From NCBI GenBank assembly GCA_030704615.1, contig CM060733.1, forward strand, positions 27,528,001-27,592,000: a stretch of 64,000 nucleotides of DNA. Direction: 5' to 3'. Below are positions 41,711-53,167 of the stretch, one piece after another. The notes under the pieces were generated by a model. It searched no databases. It was not told the DNA's origin and was given only the letters and a program-made list of their open reading frames with translations. Both the position numbers and the translations under genes were made by a program. The stretch is from Takakia lepidozioides. Its lineage: Eukaryota; Streptophyta; Takakiopsida; Takakiales; Takakiaceae. Positions within the stretch are counted from its first letter, which is position 1; every line of letters starts with the position of its first letter.

Positions 41711-44155
41711 ATGGAGAGCGGGGTTGACAGTGAAGATCGGACGACTATATGGGACTCAAACACCGCGTCTGATGACTACACACTGCCCGATGGGGAGGAT
41801 GCGAGCAGTGATGTTGAGATGTTGAAACGAGTGTGGCGCAATGAGAAAGCAGCCCCTGACATTCTTCCCTTTCAGACCCGCCTCATTGAACGTGTGCAGG
41901 AACAGATTTCTCTCATGGTAAAGGGCTTCTGTATACTCTTCCTGCATCTATGCATCTACTTGATCCTAGATGACAGTGGTGTGACAGGGAATATTTTTGA
42001 TCGAGTCGCAGTTAGAGTGAGTGAGATAGAGAGAAATTGAATCCATCGCCCCCTGGAGACTAATCCTCCCGCAGCTCGATTGTCCAGGATTTATTGTGTT
42101 GGTTGTGTGTCTATTTGTTTCTTAAAGAAAGGGAAGGACGGAAATTTGGAAGGGAGGTGGGGACAGGCTGGGTAGTAAGTCTCCGTGGACAAATGGAAGA
42201 TTGTGTCAAGAAAAAGAATGCATCCAAGTCTAGGAGATGCGAAGCAAGTGAAATATTATGATGGTGTATGGAGCTTACAGGTGGACAATGTGGCAGCATT
42301 TGCTGAGACATTCGATGAGCTAATGTTGTCAATATTTTCCATGGACATTAATCGCACGCTTTTTCTGCTGCGAGCATATCTGCGCGTTCGACTTGCGAAA
42401 GTACTTGTGCTCTCCTCTTCAACTCCTCAATAATGTTGCTCCTCAACTCTTTTATGTCTGCAGCTTTACCGTTTCTCAGTATTTGGTATGTCCAGGTTCT
42501 TTGAGGAACACTGCTATCAACAGGTCTTTCAATGGCAAAGAAAGTTTTTGGCAGCTTTTTGTCACTGTCAACAATGATTCTGAACACATAATGATGATGG
42601 CAAAACCAAAGGAGAACTGAGTATGGCGCATCCGTTGAGATGTATTTCCTAAGGGTGACGGACATAGGAAAATATTAGTTCATCAGGTAGTGCCCGGGGC
42701 ACCCTTGGCACATTGAGATGCCTTGGCAAGGAATGTCTCAAAGGATTCCATACTATTTTCTAAGCAGATCCTTGGCGAAATCAGATTGGTACTCCTCTGC
42801 TGCATTTTTCCACATGTCGGATAACTTGTGGGATAATAAGCAGGGCTGGAATACGTTGCAGATTGAGAAATTTGCGATGCATATCAGCAGGAGCAATGAA
42901 CTATGGGAGCGACTCTCTGAGCAAGAGCGTGATTATGCACAAAGGTAGATTCTCTTGAGTTCTAAAGAAGAAATACTTCATGTGGTGTCATATTCTGGAT
43001 AGCTAGTTCTTATTCTGCAATATATTGATGAGGCTCAGCACTTGGTACCTCTACTGCAGAAGAGAGTTTGGCAGTCAATTGAGGAACCCTAATTTAGTTA
43101 CAGTTTATTCCAGTGTGCCTTCCTCAGTTGCTTCGTTGTACTTGTGCACAGTCATACAAATCGCAACTTTGGATGATTCTACTTTTGACCACTCATACAG
43201 TGGTGTGGTGTGTCAGGTACATTGATGCCTTGTCCAAGCACATGGGGGACTGTGTCTTGGACAAAATGGAGATAGCATACAATTCGATGATTAAACAAGC
43301 TACATCTAGTGCTGAAGAGGACATGAGTATCCAACCCCTCTTTTTCTGTCCTCAACTAGCAGGCAAGTGTACTGTTTGATACCTCTTGTCACTACCACAA
43401 GTCTTGACAATGTTTCCTCACGAGGGGTGTGGTGGATTAGGATTGGACGCTCAGCATGCTGCAGGAGATGAATCTAACATTGCATGGACTTGTGATCTAT
43501 CTCTCTCTCTCTCTGTCTCTCTCAATGGCCACAAGGCTACGGCAAACAACGTCTTATGGTACATTCTCTGTCTCTCTCAAACTGAGGCATACAATAGCAT
43601 TACAGGCTGCCCCTGCTACAAGTTGGTACGTTGTACAGGTGGGAATGTGTATTTAGGGACATGAGCTCTAATAGAATTAAAGAAGTAGAGATGAAGTACA
43701 AGACTTGGAAAAGTTCCCTTAACAGAGTTGCAGTCGGGGAGCCACCGTCCGACACTTTTATCTTCTGCAGAAGCAAAGGTGCTATTGGCCCCTTTCAACT
43801 CGATGACAAGTAAGCATTTGCTTTTGTAGGTGTAATGGAGTTGTATCTATGAGTCCGAGGTTACCCTCAAGGATGTGTCTGGTCTGCAAACTGATAGAAG
43901 GCTTTCCACAAACAGCTGATTCAAGTCCGCTACCAATCCAGAACCCTTTTAGGTTTGCCATCATGTTGATATGTCTCTTGTGGCATTTGGGTTTTCTGCT
44001 AACTAATGTCTGTAGTTTCTCAATCAATTGACATCATGGTTTGGCTGGATGGCAGGGGTGATGAAACTGTGGACTTGGTGCTCAATGAGCTCTATATTCT
44101 CAAGTACAGACCTGTGAAAGGACTCGTCGAAACTGACCGCATTGAGCTTGTTTGA
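41711..44155 (+). CDS. SLD5: GINS complex subunit SLD5
   Basis: Six exons (41711-41917, 42281-42400, 42862-42944, 43217-43326, 43734-43809, 44056-44155) join in frame to 231 residues, close to the usual 220-225. Exon 1 carries MLKRVWRNEKAAPDILPF, the conserved SLD5 N-terminus. Exon 2 has the helical SMDINRTLFLLRAYLRVRL. Exons 5-6 form the C-terminal beta domain: PSDTFIFCRSKGAIGPFQL and ETVDLVLNELYILKYRPVKG, ending near IELV. SLD5 is one of four GINS subunits in the CDC45-MCM-GINS helicase and is needed to start and elongate DNA replication in the nucleus. Exon 3-4 joining relies on a split Arg codon. The donor at the end of exon 4 (ATGA|GTATCC) is the weakest call. Confidence 0.9.
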
Positions 44156-44991
44156 TATTCCTCACTCATCTTCCATGTAGCTACACAAAGGTTGATCAGG
44201 GGATAGAGATCTGCAACAGCACAAGGCCAAGTTCACTGGTGAAATTTTAAAATTTTGAGAACTTGATTTTCCTCCATTTTTGTAGGCTAGTTTGGCGGAC
44301 TCAACTAACCATCAACCCAAAGGGACTTCTTGTGTGCCCTGCTTGTCTATATACTTGGCTGATCTTGGATCGGTGTGTGAGAACCAGGTGCTATGTACAG
44401 TGTAGCTGAGCAGCCATAGATTTAAACACGGCCTCCAAATAGCAAGCCGAGTCTCTCAAGTACCACAAAAACACGGGGGATAAAAACAAATCAACTGACA
44501 GGAAGAGCCCACTTTAAAATGGACTAACTTCTTCACATCCTACATTAAGAAAGCCACACCTTGCTATTGTTGTTGTCTTATTTGCTTTGCATCCTTGCTG
44601 CACACACATTTGGCATACATGTCCACCAGGACAGTGTTTAGAATGACAGGAGCATGACAGGAGCAACTGCATGTGCATATGTGCTTGTGCAAACTGCAGA
44701 ACCTCCCAACACCCTTGGACACTCCTGTCCGCAAACAATCGGAAGGAGTCTGGTAATGCTACAAAATCTGGCCAGTTTGTCTAAGAAGGGATGGAAAATT
44801 CAGTAAAGATTACGATGAAGAATTGCCACTTGTAAAGAAACTCCTCTACAGACTGTCTGGGTGGAGTCCCAAGAAGCCCACAAGGATGGGCCCGGTTCTG
44901 TGGAGAGAGAAGATGAAATGAAATGGAACTTTATAACTGAGAGAGAGAGAGAGAGAGAGAGAGGCTGGGGTTGATAGGAGGGGGAGAGTGA
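44156..44991. other. Interval between SLD5 and delta-tubulin
   Basis: It contains the 3' flank of SLD5 and the presumed promoter and 5' UTR of delta-tubulin. No further gene was recognised. Confidence 0.4.
44939..44963. repeat. (GA)12 microsatellite in the delta-tubulin 5' region
   Basis: A run of GA dinucleotides ends 35 bases before the ATG at 44998. GA/CT tracts are common in plant core promoters and 5' UTRs. Confidence 0.85.
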
Positions 44992-44997
44992 GTGAGC

Positions 44998-47900
44998 ATG
45001 GGTTGTGTGGTTGTGCAGCTGGGCCAGGGTGGGAACCAGCTCTCATCTGCTTTCTTCACTGGACTCGCCTCCCTTGCTCATTCTTCAACACAGTCCCACG
45101 ATTTCTTCAGAGAAAGCTCCAATGGTGATCGCACTGCACGGGCTGTGCTTGTCGACATGGAAGCCAAGGTACATCTACATGTTTCGTTGCGTTTCGCCTC
45201 TAATTTTCAGCATGTTTGATGATCAAGTTCCGACTGTGACCTACATTTGATGCGACTATCGCCTTGAGAATCAGCTGGGATAACTGCATGCAGGGGATTG
45301 CATTCAGCAGGGGTTTTGTTTTTGAGTCAATTTAGGTGTCTTGCTGCTGGCTTTCTAGGTGCTAAGGTTTCCCGGCTGTTCAACTCCTTTCAGTCCTCTC
45401 ATCTCTCATTCCGATCAGCGGCCTTTTTCCCTTGCCCTGCAAGAACGAGAAAGAAGCAAGGAAAGTATATAATGTGAATACCGTGGAAATGCACATCAGG
45501 TGATAGCGGCAGCCCTCAAGCGAGCAAATACGAGTACGCAAAACAGTTCTGCGGCTTGGAGATACGACCCTGATCGCCAAATTACCCATGATAGCGGATC
45601 TGGGAATAATTGGGCACGTGGTTTCTACGTGCATGGTCCGAGGTGCCACGAGTCTATTCTCAATGTTATTCGGCTTGAGGTGTCTTTCTGCACTCAGTTC
45701 CTTTTTTCTTATTATTACAAGGCTGATGGTACTACCACTGATTAGATATACTTTGGGAATGTTTGCACCTGGGTTTTTATAGTTTGCAGTTCTGGTATAT
45801 GTGAGGCTCACTCTCTCCATTTCTGGCTGGATTCGGCCTTGGTGGTTGTTTGTGGCGCACTACACAAAGCAACTACACAAAGCATCCTCGTCCAAAATTC
45901 AGACTCAGACTTCAAAGCCAAAGGAGGGTACTAACTTTTGAGCTTTAGTGGGACTTCAGCCCTGTTCTTGCAACCAGAAGTACAGGTTCAGACCAACCCA
46001 TGTACTCTAACCAACTCGTATGGCTTTAATATTAATAAAATTTATAAAGGGAGATTTTGGAACATAAGAGCCTAGATCCACATATGCTATAATTCCACAC
46101 ACAATGGGGAAGCTATGTGCAATTGAGGGCCTTCTTCTTCTACACCCTTCCTTCTAGAAATAACTGAGTCACCAGGCTCTCTCATGGTCTCTGAACTGCT
46201 GCATAGCTGGTTCACGACAATGTAAATGCATCCTTTTTGACTTAGGGAATGGAGGGTATTTCCTTGTTGACTTAAGAAGGAACAATGTTACTGTTGAAAG
46301 CGGCATGCATTGGTGTCCATGTGACAGAATGACATGGTTGGGGTGACTGCAGGTTGAGGCATGCGATGTATTTGGGGGCTTTGTCACTGTACAAAGTATG
46401 GCGGGTGGAACAGGCGCTGGGCTTGGTTAGCTTTTTGGCTTAATTTGTTGAAGCTCAACTTCATTCTAATCTCTGCTCCATAAAGTAATTATTAAAGAAA
46501 GGTGAGCAATTGTTGAGCACATATGTTTTAGTATTCAATGGCTTATTTACATCTCATATGCAAAGATTCTTCATGGGATCTTAAGAGTGCACGGTAGTTC
46601 TCAAATCAGAGTTACTGGATGCTGCATATGTTATTCATTTCAGACCTGTAGCTATGTCTGAATGGGGATTACCATCCTTGTAGGCTGCAGCGCTTTCATA
46701 GTCTATTCGAGCCTAGGAATGGCAACTGCCTGCTTGCCTTCATCCTTAGTGTTGACAGCAGTGTATGTTCCTTCTGCCATGAAGAATTGATCAATGCAGT
46801 CTTCAATTCATTTATATGGCTGCAGAGTAAGTGCAGTTTAATTGTAAGGAATTCTTACATAGGGGGTGATCTCGGGTGTCAAACATGCAGGTGCCTATGT
46901 GCTGGCTGCATTGAGAGATGAGTACCCCTCAACTTGTATGCTGAGTCACTGTATCTGGCCATATGAGAGTGGCGAAGTCATAGTGCAGAGCTACAATGTC
47001 TTGCTCACACTATCACACCTTGAAGAGTCAGCTGATGGGATTATCATAACACAAAATGAGGCGCTGAGTTTGGTTTGTAAGAAGCTGCTGGGGATCCAGA
47101 GGCCCTCATTTGATGATATGAACGAGGTTGCAGGTCAAGCATTGGCATCTGTCCTGCTCCCTGCTGTTTGGAGACCTGTCAATGCAGCTCCATGCCTGGG
47201 GCATGAGATTGCCCAAAGGGGTTTGTGCCCAGCCTCTGACGACTTCAACAGTAGCGGCAACTTTGGGGCTGGATCTCCTGTCCGTCTTTTGTCAGACTTG
47301 GTGTCAGTGTTATGTGCACATCCAGCTTATCGCATGCTCTCCCTGCGGTTCACTCCACAGGCAAGGCACCCCAATATCCTCTTGTTTATGCATCCCGTTG
47401 CTGATATTCCATCCACAACCAATTCAATCTGTTAGGGCACTTTATAGCCCCTCATGGAAGTAGCTAGGTCCGCATAATTTTTCTGCCATTTGCCTCACTA
47501 AATATTGCCAGCAGACAGCAGTCGGAGTGTGTACTAGATCTGCTGATTGACATGTTCACACTAGTTCTGTTCTCTGCATTGTTGTGATGACTTATTTGTT
47601 GTAGCAAACATGTCCTTTTCCTCTGGGTGGAGCAGATATTCTTACTATGCTACTTCCCACTGGACCACCTCCTTCCTTCACATGTGACGAACTGATGATT
47701 CTTAAGTAGCTCTTTCTATCATAAGCTGAGGGCATTGCATCGCCACATATGCACTTGGTCATGTCAGGGTGTGCAGCTACTCCGTAAGTGGGCATCCATG
47801 TCAACGTTCCCAGTTGTATTGATCAGTCCACTGGATCCTGATACATTGGAGCAGCCCTAAGTGGAAGTCAATGTTAAGCACATTCACTAAGTGAGCCACC

Positions 47901-48650
47901 AACCACTTGGAATAGTATCCCTTGGTCGGTGAAGGTGTAGCATAGGGTTCGAGCACCTAGGAGTTCAGGTTCTGAGAACTGCTATTGCAGCAATTGATTT
48001 GAGAAGCGTTGGGAGAGGAGGGGAATGCTTCTTGGTGGCCTCTACTCATGGTGTCTATCTAATCTTGGCAGCTTCATGATCTGTCCTCCAATTCACCACA
48101 TCATTACAAAATGGTTGTAACTGGGGCACAGGTGCCAGCACAGTCATTGGATTTTACTACCTTCACATGGCCAGCACAGATGAAGCACTTAAGGCAGATG
48201 CTCATCACCGGGGCACTCGGAGACATTGACATGGATTGGAGTGTATCTCTTCCAACTGATCCCTTGTCTACTTCGAAACCAATTGGTCAGTCTGGCCTTC
48301 GCCCTATCAATCGCTCACTAGCTAATCTCCTGGTATTGAGAGGAAATGGGAGTCAACATGCAGACGTGAGTGCATTCACTCACGAAAGTTTGTACCCAAT
48401 TTGGTCGGTGGACCCACTAAATGTGGCTGCAAATTCAACAAACCTGGGCAACTACAAAATGGCAGCAGGCTTACTGAGCAACTGCCAGTCAACAGTAATG
48501 CCAGCCTCACGGGTCCTGTCATGCGCATATGGCATGTACTCGTCACAGGCATATTTGCACCAGTATTTTGAGCATGGGATGGACCCTGCATCATTTGATG
48601 CTGCTTTTGCAACGGTCGAAGATATGGTAGCGCGGTATCTTGCCCTCTAA
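44998..48650 (+). CDS. TUBD1: Delta-tubulin
   Basis: Exons 44998-45168, 45500-45679, 46353-46425, 46891-47360 and 48132-48650 join in frame to 470 residues. The N-terminus CVVVQLGQGGNQL is the tubulin nucleotide-binding start. ARAVLVDMEAK, GSGNNWARGFYVHGPR, and the tubulin signature MAGGTGAGLG (about 133-142) follow, then WPYESGEVIVQSYNVLLTLS and FTTFTWPAQMKHLRQML. These match delta- rather than alpha-, beta- or gamma-tubulin. Delta-tubulin is needed for triplet microtubules of basal bodies, so in plants it is expected only where sperm are flagellated. The intron after 47360 has a GC donor (CAG|GCAAGG) with a normal AG acceptor; phase continuity supports it. The ATG at 44998 is the first in frame. 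Confidence 0.92.
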
Positions 48651-49111
48651 CCCTTGGCCTGGTAGGGTTGTCTCCGTGAACAGCTGCTGAGGAAAGTGGA
48701 GTGTATTGGGTTCATGAGACATGTAACTTTCTGCAGCCCTCAAACTTCTGCAGCCCTCAAACGCATTTACGGTGGGAGCTATCACCTGAGGCATTAGTTG
48801 TCTCATTGAGGTGAATAAAAGTTTTATAAATCAGGGGTAAACAGGGTATTATGATACCAATAAGACTTCACTGTTCACTTCCCTTATGGCTTACAATACT
48901 TAATGGAGGCCTATGGGTAAGTGCAAAATGGTTTACCATGTCTTTTGGTAAATGCTATAATCATAAGAGTGGTCTTGTACGCGTCCAAATGTTTACTTCT
49001 GGATGTGAAATATTCCTTCTCTCCATACACTCCCACTATTCACAATTCCAATATTAAACTTCTTTGATGTATATCACCTGCCTAAACACCCATTCCAAGC
49101 AGACATGAATC
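48651..49111. other. Interval between delta-tubulin and the convergent Mpv17-family gene
   Basis: Short 3'-to-3' intergenic stretch; nothing else recognised. Confidence 0.4.
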
Positions 49112-52100
49112 TCACACATGAGATCTGAATAACTGCAAAAAATAACAATGAAATGTCTGACATCAAAACAAGTCCTCAAGACCACATTTTTCTTCTAATC
49201 GTGGAAGTGGGCTCCATCTTCCTTTCTAGCGAAACAGACCCATGGAGCTAATTGGGCTCCGAAGCCTGCTGAAAATACACTCTACCTGAAGTGTAGACTT
49301 CCATCAGGAATGACCTTAAAAGGAGATGAAGATGCTCCACAGCATTCCCAAGACACCAGCTGAAAATACACTCTACCTGAAGTGTAGACTTCTATCAGGA
49401 ATGACCTTTGAAGGAGATGAAGATGCTCCACACCATTCCCAAGACACCAGCTGCAGCCACCTGTAACCGACATGCATGATTGTTGTTTGGACCATTCAAC
49501 CATCAGAATTTTTGTCAAAATTTTGTGTTATATCGGATTATAGACAACATTTTACCAATGAGCAGCAAGTGATAGTTTTGTGAGGGAATCACTATAAACT
49601 TGCTGATAATGTAATTATCATGACTTGATGGTAAGGATATAATACCCAAATTTCCGGACTGCTAAAAATGGAGAGTGGCATGCAAAGGCCAATTTGCACA
49701 TCAGAACATACCTGAAGCTGTGGGGGCACAAACCCAAAATTGACCACCTGGAATGGAATCCAGACCTTCCAATTTGCCACTACTGTCTCCAACCAGTCCT
49801 GCCCTCCACGCGAACAGCCAAAATACATGTCTCAGGCCGGAACTCTTCCCTATCACTACTTCCATACGCTACATGGTTAACTGGTTTCAACATGCTTTGA
49901 ATTGACCACCCAGTACATGCAGGCTCATTGAGACTACGAATTGATCACTAGTTTCCTGACCTCTTCGATTCACCTCACAAATGAGGTTAAGCCCTGTTCA
50001 GTTCCTCTGCATTTGGAATGTAGTGACATGTTCCGTAAGCTCACGAATTGAACATTTGGATTGATTCTAGAAGTTTTCACAGTCCAAACCAAATCCAAAC
50101 ATTAACATGTTTCGAGTCTGTGGTCCTCACTAAAATCATTACACTAAATAGAACAGCCACCTGTGTTTTTGAATTCTATTCAACAGCTGCAGCACCCTTT
50201 TCTCATTGGTCAAAGTAGGAAAAATCACTACGAAGAAACAAAAAATTCCTGTTACAGAAATTTTCCATCCAGCGTAAGCTTCATGCAACGTTGCCCCTTT
50301 GTCCTCTGCGCATATGCCTCCCGTTGCTGCCCGTGTGCGGGGGGAAGCGCTGTGTTACCTTTACATGGGACCTCTCCTGCTGTGCCAAGTTTGGGATACC
50401 TCCTTACGTTCATGACCTACAGCCTCACCTGTGTCTCAAAGACATGGTTGGGGCACAGCCAAGGATATTTCTGGCTACATCCAGCATGCCCCTTTCCCGA
50501 CACACTATGCTGCTCCATGGGAGTTTGTCATGTTTGTTATCTGGTGTCCATTGATTCATTAGAAGATCAGTGCAAAGAAAGATTTGGAAGTTCCATTACC
50601 TTCTGAAGTTTGTCAACTATGTCACCTTGCCGGCCTTCAAGGAAAAGAAGCACCACAAAGAAGCTGCCTATACCCAGAGGTGTGAATATCAGCTGCATCC
50701 CCAAAATCCCCAGATCCAAAGCTTAAGTTACTCAATTGCCTTCATCATTAGAGGGGCCAAGCTTCCAAAGTAGAACTTCATTCCTTCCAAGCTTGAATAT
50801 GCATCCCAGGACCCCTCAGTCATACACACCACCAGCTTCTGCTAAGCAAAGGCTACCGGAAAACTGCAGCAATTATAAATTCCAGACTTGGGATTGAAAC
50901 TTGTTCTATGTAACACTTTGCCTTACTGTCAACATGCTTCATTGATCATCAGGAACTGCAGACAGAAAAATTCAATCCCACAATAAAGGCAGATGAAGTG
51001 CAAAAGATGGACCTGATCTGCAGCAATGCGCATCACCAAACCACCGATGCCTGGCACGGTGATTACATTGGCTAGCACCCCATACCTGTCCTTGTCACAC
51101 ACGCACACAAACCCCCCCATCATTTCTGGTTAATCTGGCACAATAAAGGTCAAGAAAGTGTGAAACTGAACGTACTGTATTGATGACTGAAACTTTCTTT
51201 GCCCCATCAGTTAATAATACTGGGATGTCACATCAACATCATTAAATAAGGAAAATAGCTCAAATCTACAGGGGAGATTTTTATTCATACCAATAATGCA
51301 AACCAGGGCCACTCATGAACAGGCCGATGGCCAGAAAAGAGAGCAGCCGCTTCACGTCCAACGTGTCCACTCTCTCAATTCCAACCTGCAGAGCCATGGC
51401 AATCAGCAAACAATGTCCATGAACTCCCAAAACAGGCATGTCCTTCAAAAAGTGTTCGTCATAACAACTCCTACCATGATCAAAAGTGTTTAGTAAATTT
51501 TGATTTGCTCCAAGATTTAACCAAATGGTCTGTAACGTTGTGTGTTCCTGCTCAGCTATGTCCCATACACTGGCAACTCCCTTATTAGAGGAATTTGAAG
51601 CAAATGAGGTGAGTGTGCACCTAATTCTGAGTGCCTACTAGGTGCGACCTAAGTGTTCCTTGGATACATTCAAGCAAATAGTATTGAGCACCAATATGGC
51701 CTTTACCTATTTCACTTTGCCACTGAGCACTCCCATACACTGCACACCTCTAGAACAGGAAATCAAGGTATGTACCTGGCAAATGAGGTCAGCAAGGCCA
51801 TTCAAGCAGGCAGCAGTAAGGCTCTTGATCAGCAGCGGATGGCTCTCCAGAGTATCCACGTACCTGCCACTCTTGGGCCATGACCACAGTGGAAACATAA
51901 TATTTAGCCTAATGGATATATGAGTTTCATTTACACAGGAGGACAAAACTTTCTGAAGGTTGAGCTCCTTCTCCTAACCTCAGTACACCTGGGGAAATCC
52001 AATTAACAAGTAGATCAAAAGATTAAGCTTTAACTCAACATGGCAGCGCTATAGCCTTATAGCTCATCCGAGGCACGGGAGATGTGTTTGGTCCAACAGT

Positions 52101-53167
52101 AATTATATATATTGCAGCATAACCCCAGTAGATGCATTGATTTACCATGTTCAAAGGCTCCATCTCATGAGCAAGGAGAAAGTCCCTCCTACATCACTGC
52201 ACCTTTGGCAGAAGGCTGAAACCACAGGTTCAGGTTGTCCAACTCAGCAGTACCAAGTTCATGTGCCACCCCATATTCCCCAAACCTTCAGTTCCGACGC
52301 TAGTAAGGAGTCAAAAGGAGGCAGAAAGAAAGCGCCAACAGAGCCATACTCAGACAGTGCAGACACTGGAGCCAATGATCAATCCCCAGATGTCACATAC
52401 TTCGGTTCAGAAATCAACGGAGAATTTAGCACCTTCCTCACTACACCATGCTGAGGTCCAGAAAGTGTTCCAAGTATGAACGATGCCCTTGAAATGGCGT
52501 GACTAGAATGCATTTCAAATTAATTTGAAACGCAGCTCACAATCTCCAAAATTGCGGTTCCGTAGTCGGTCGCAACTTTTCTTCACAGCAGTTGCTCGTT
52601 TTGAGTCTCATTGCGCTCAAATGTGCCTTATTCCCTTAAACTGGGGATTGGACAGGTCTCAGGTGTTCACACGAAAGTCGTACGATTTGCAATGATGCAT
52701 TTGTTATTCTTTTCGCGTTTCGGGTTGATATCGAAGAACTACACTTTCTGCCTCAAAATTTACAAGGAGAAGATGATGCCCAACATCCTGAAAGCTGCAG
52801 AAACCCACCTGGCCCAAAGAGCTGCGAAGGCGCTCGCAGGTGCTATTGGGCTTTCACCTTCGAACCTCCCTTGTGAGTCGTCCCCTGCTCCACCATCTCC
52901 ACTCCTACCTCCAAATCCACCCCCACTATCGTCGTCTCCCCCAGAGGAGAGGGCTTGGGAATGGTCGACATGCCTGGCTCGAAGCAAACTAGGGAAGGAG
53001 GGGCTAAAAGATTTATTAAGCTGACGACGGCAAGGTAATCCCTGGGTGCGCTTCTCCCCAGACTGGTACTGGCTCCCAAAAGTGCACAATGGACTGAATC
53101 GAGGAGAGCTCGAGGGGCCTCCCCGCAGACCACACCCAACAGCTATGTGTACTGGAGCTCTCATCAT
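49112..53167 (-). CDS. Mpv17/PMP22-family membrane protein, probably plastid-targeted
   Basis: Minus-strand exons 53167-52809, 51863-51776, 51385-51291, 51085-51013, 50692-50600 and 49798-49712 join in frame to 265 residues. The N-terminal 100 residues contain a Ser/Arg-rich, transit-peptide-like start and a Gly/Asp-rich linker. The family body follows: YVDTLESHPLLIKSL, LNGLADLICQ, FMSGPGLHYWYGVL, IFTPLGIGSFF and the signature NWKVWIPFQVVNFGFVPPQ. The closest relative I recall is Arabidopsis At5g19750, which shares the Gly-rich linker and exon layout. Members have four membrane helices and sit in the peroxisomal, mitochondrial or plastid inner membrane; the transported substrate is unknown. 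The start is the first of two adjacent ATGs. The last exon is unresolved: an acceptor at 49133 gives only six more residues (49132-49112), losing the usual final helix. Confidence 0.8.
49268..49449. repeat. Tandem duplication of a 91-base unit
   Basis: Bases 49268-49358 and 49359-49449 are two copies of one unit beginning gctgaaaatacactctacc, with only a few differences. It lies in the presumed last intron or 3' flank of the Mpv17-family gene. Confidence 0.85.

Noticed and set aside
44992-44997. Delta-tubulin start at 44992
   Set aside because: That codon is GTG; the ATG is at 44998.
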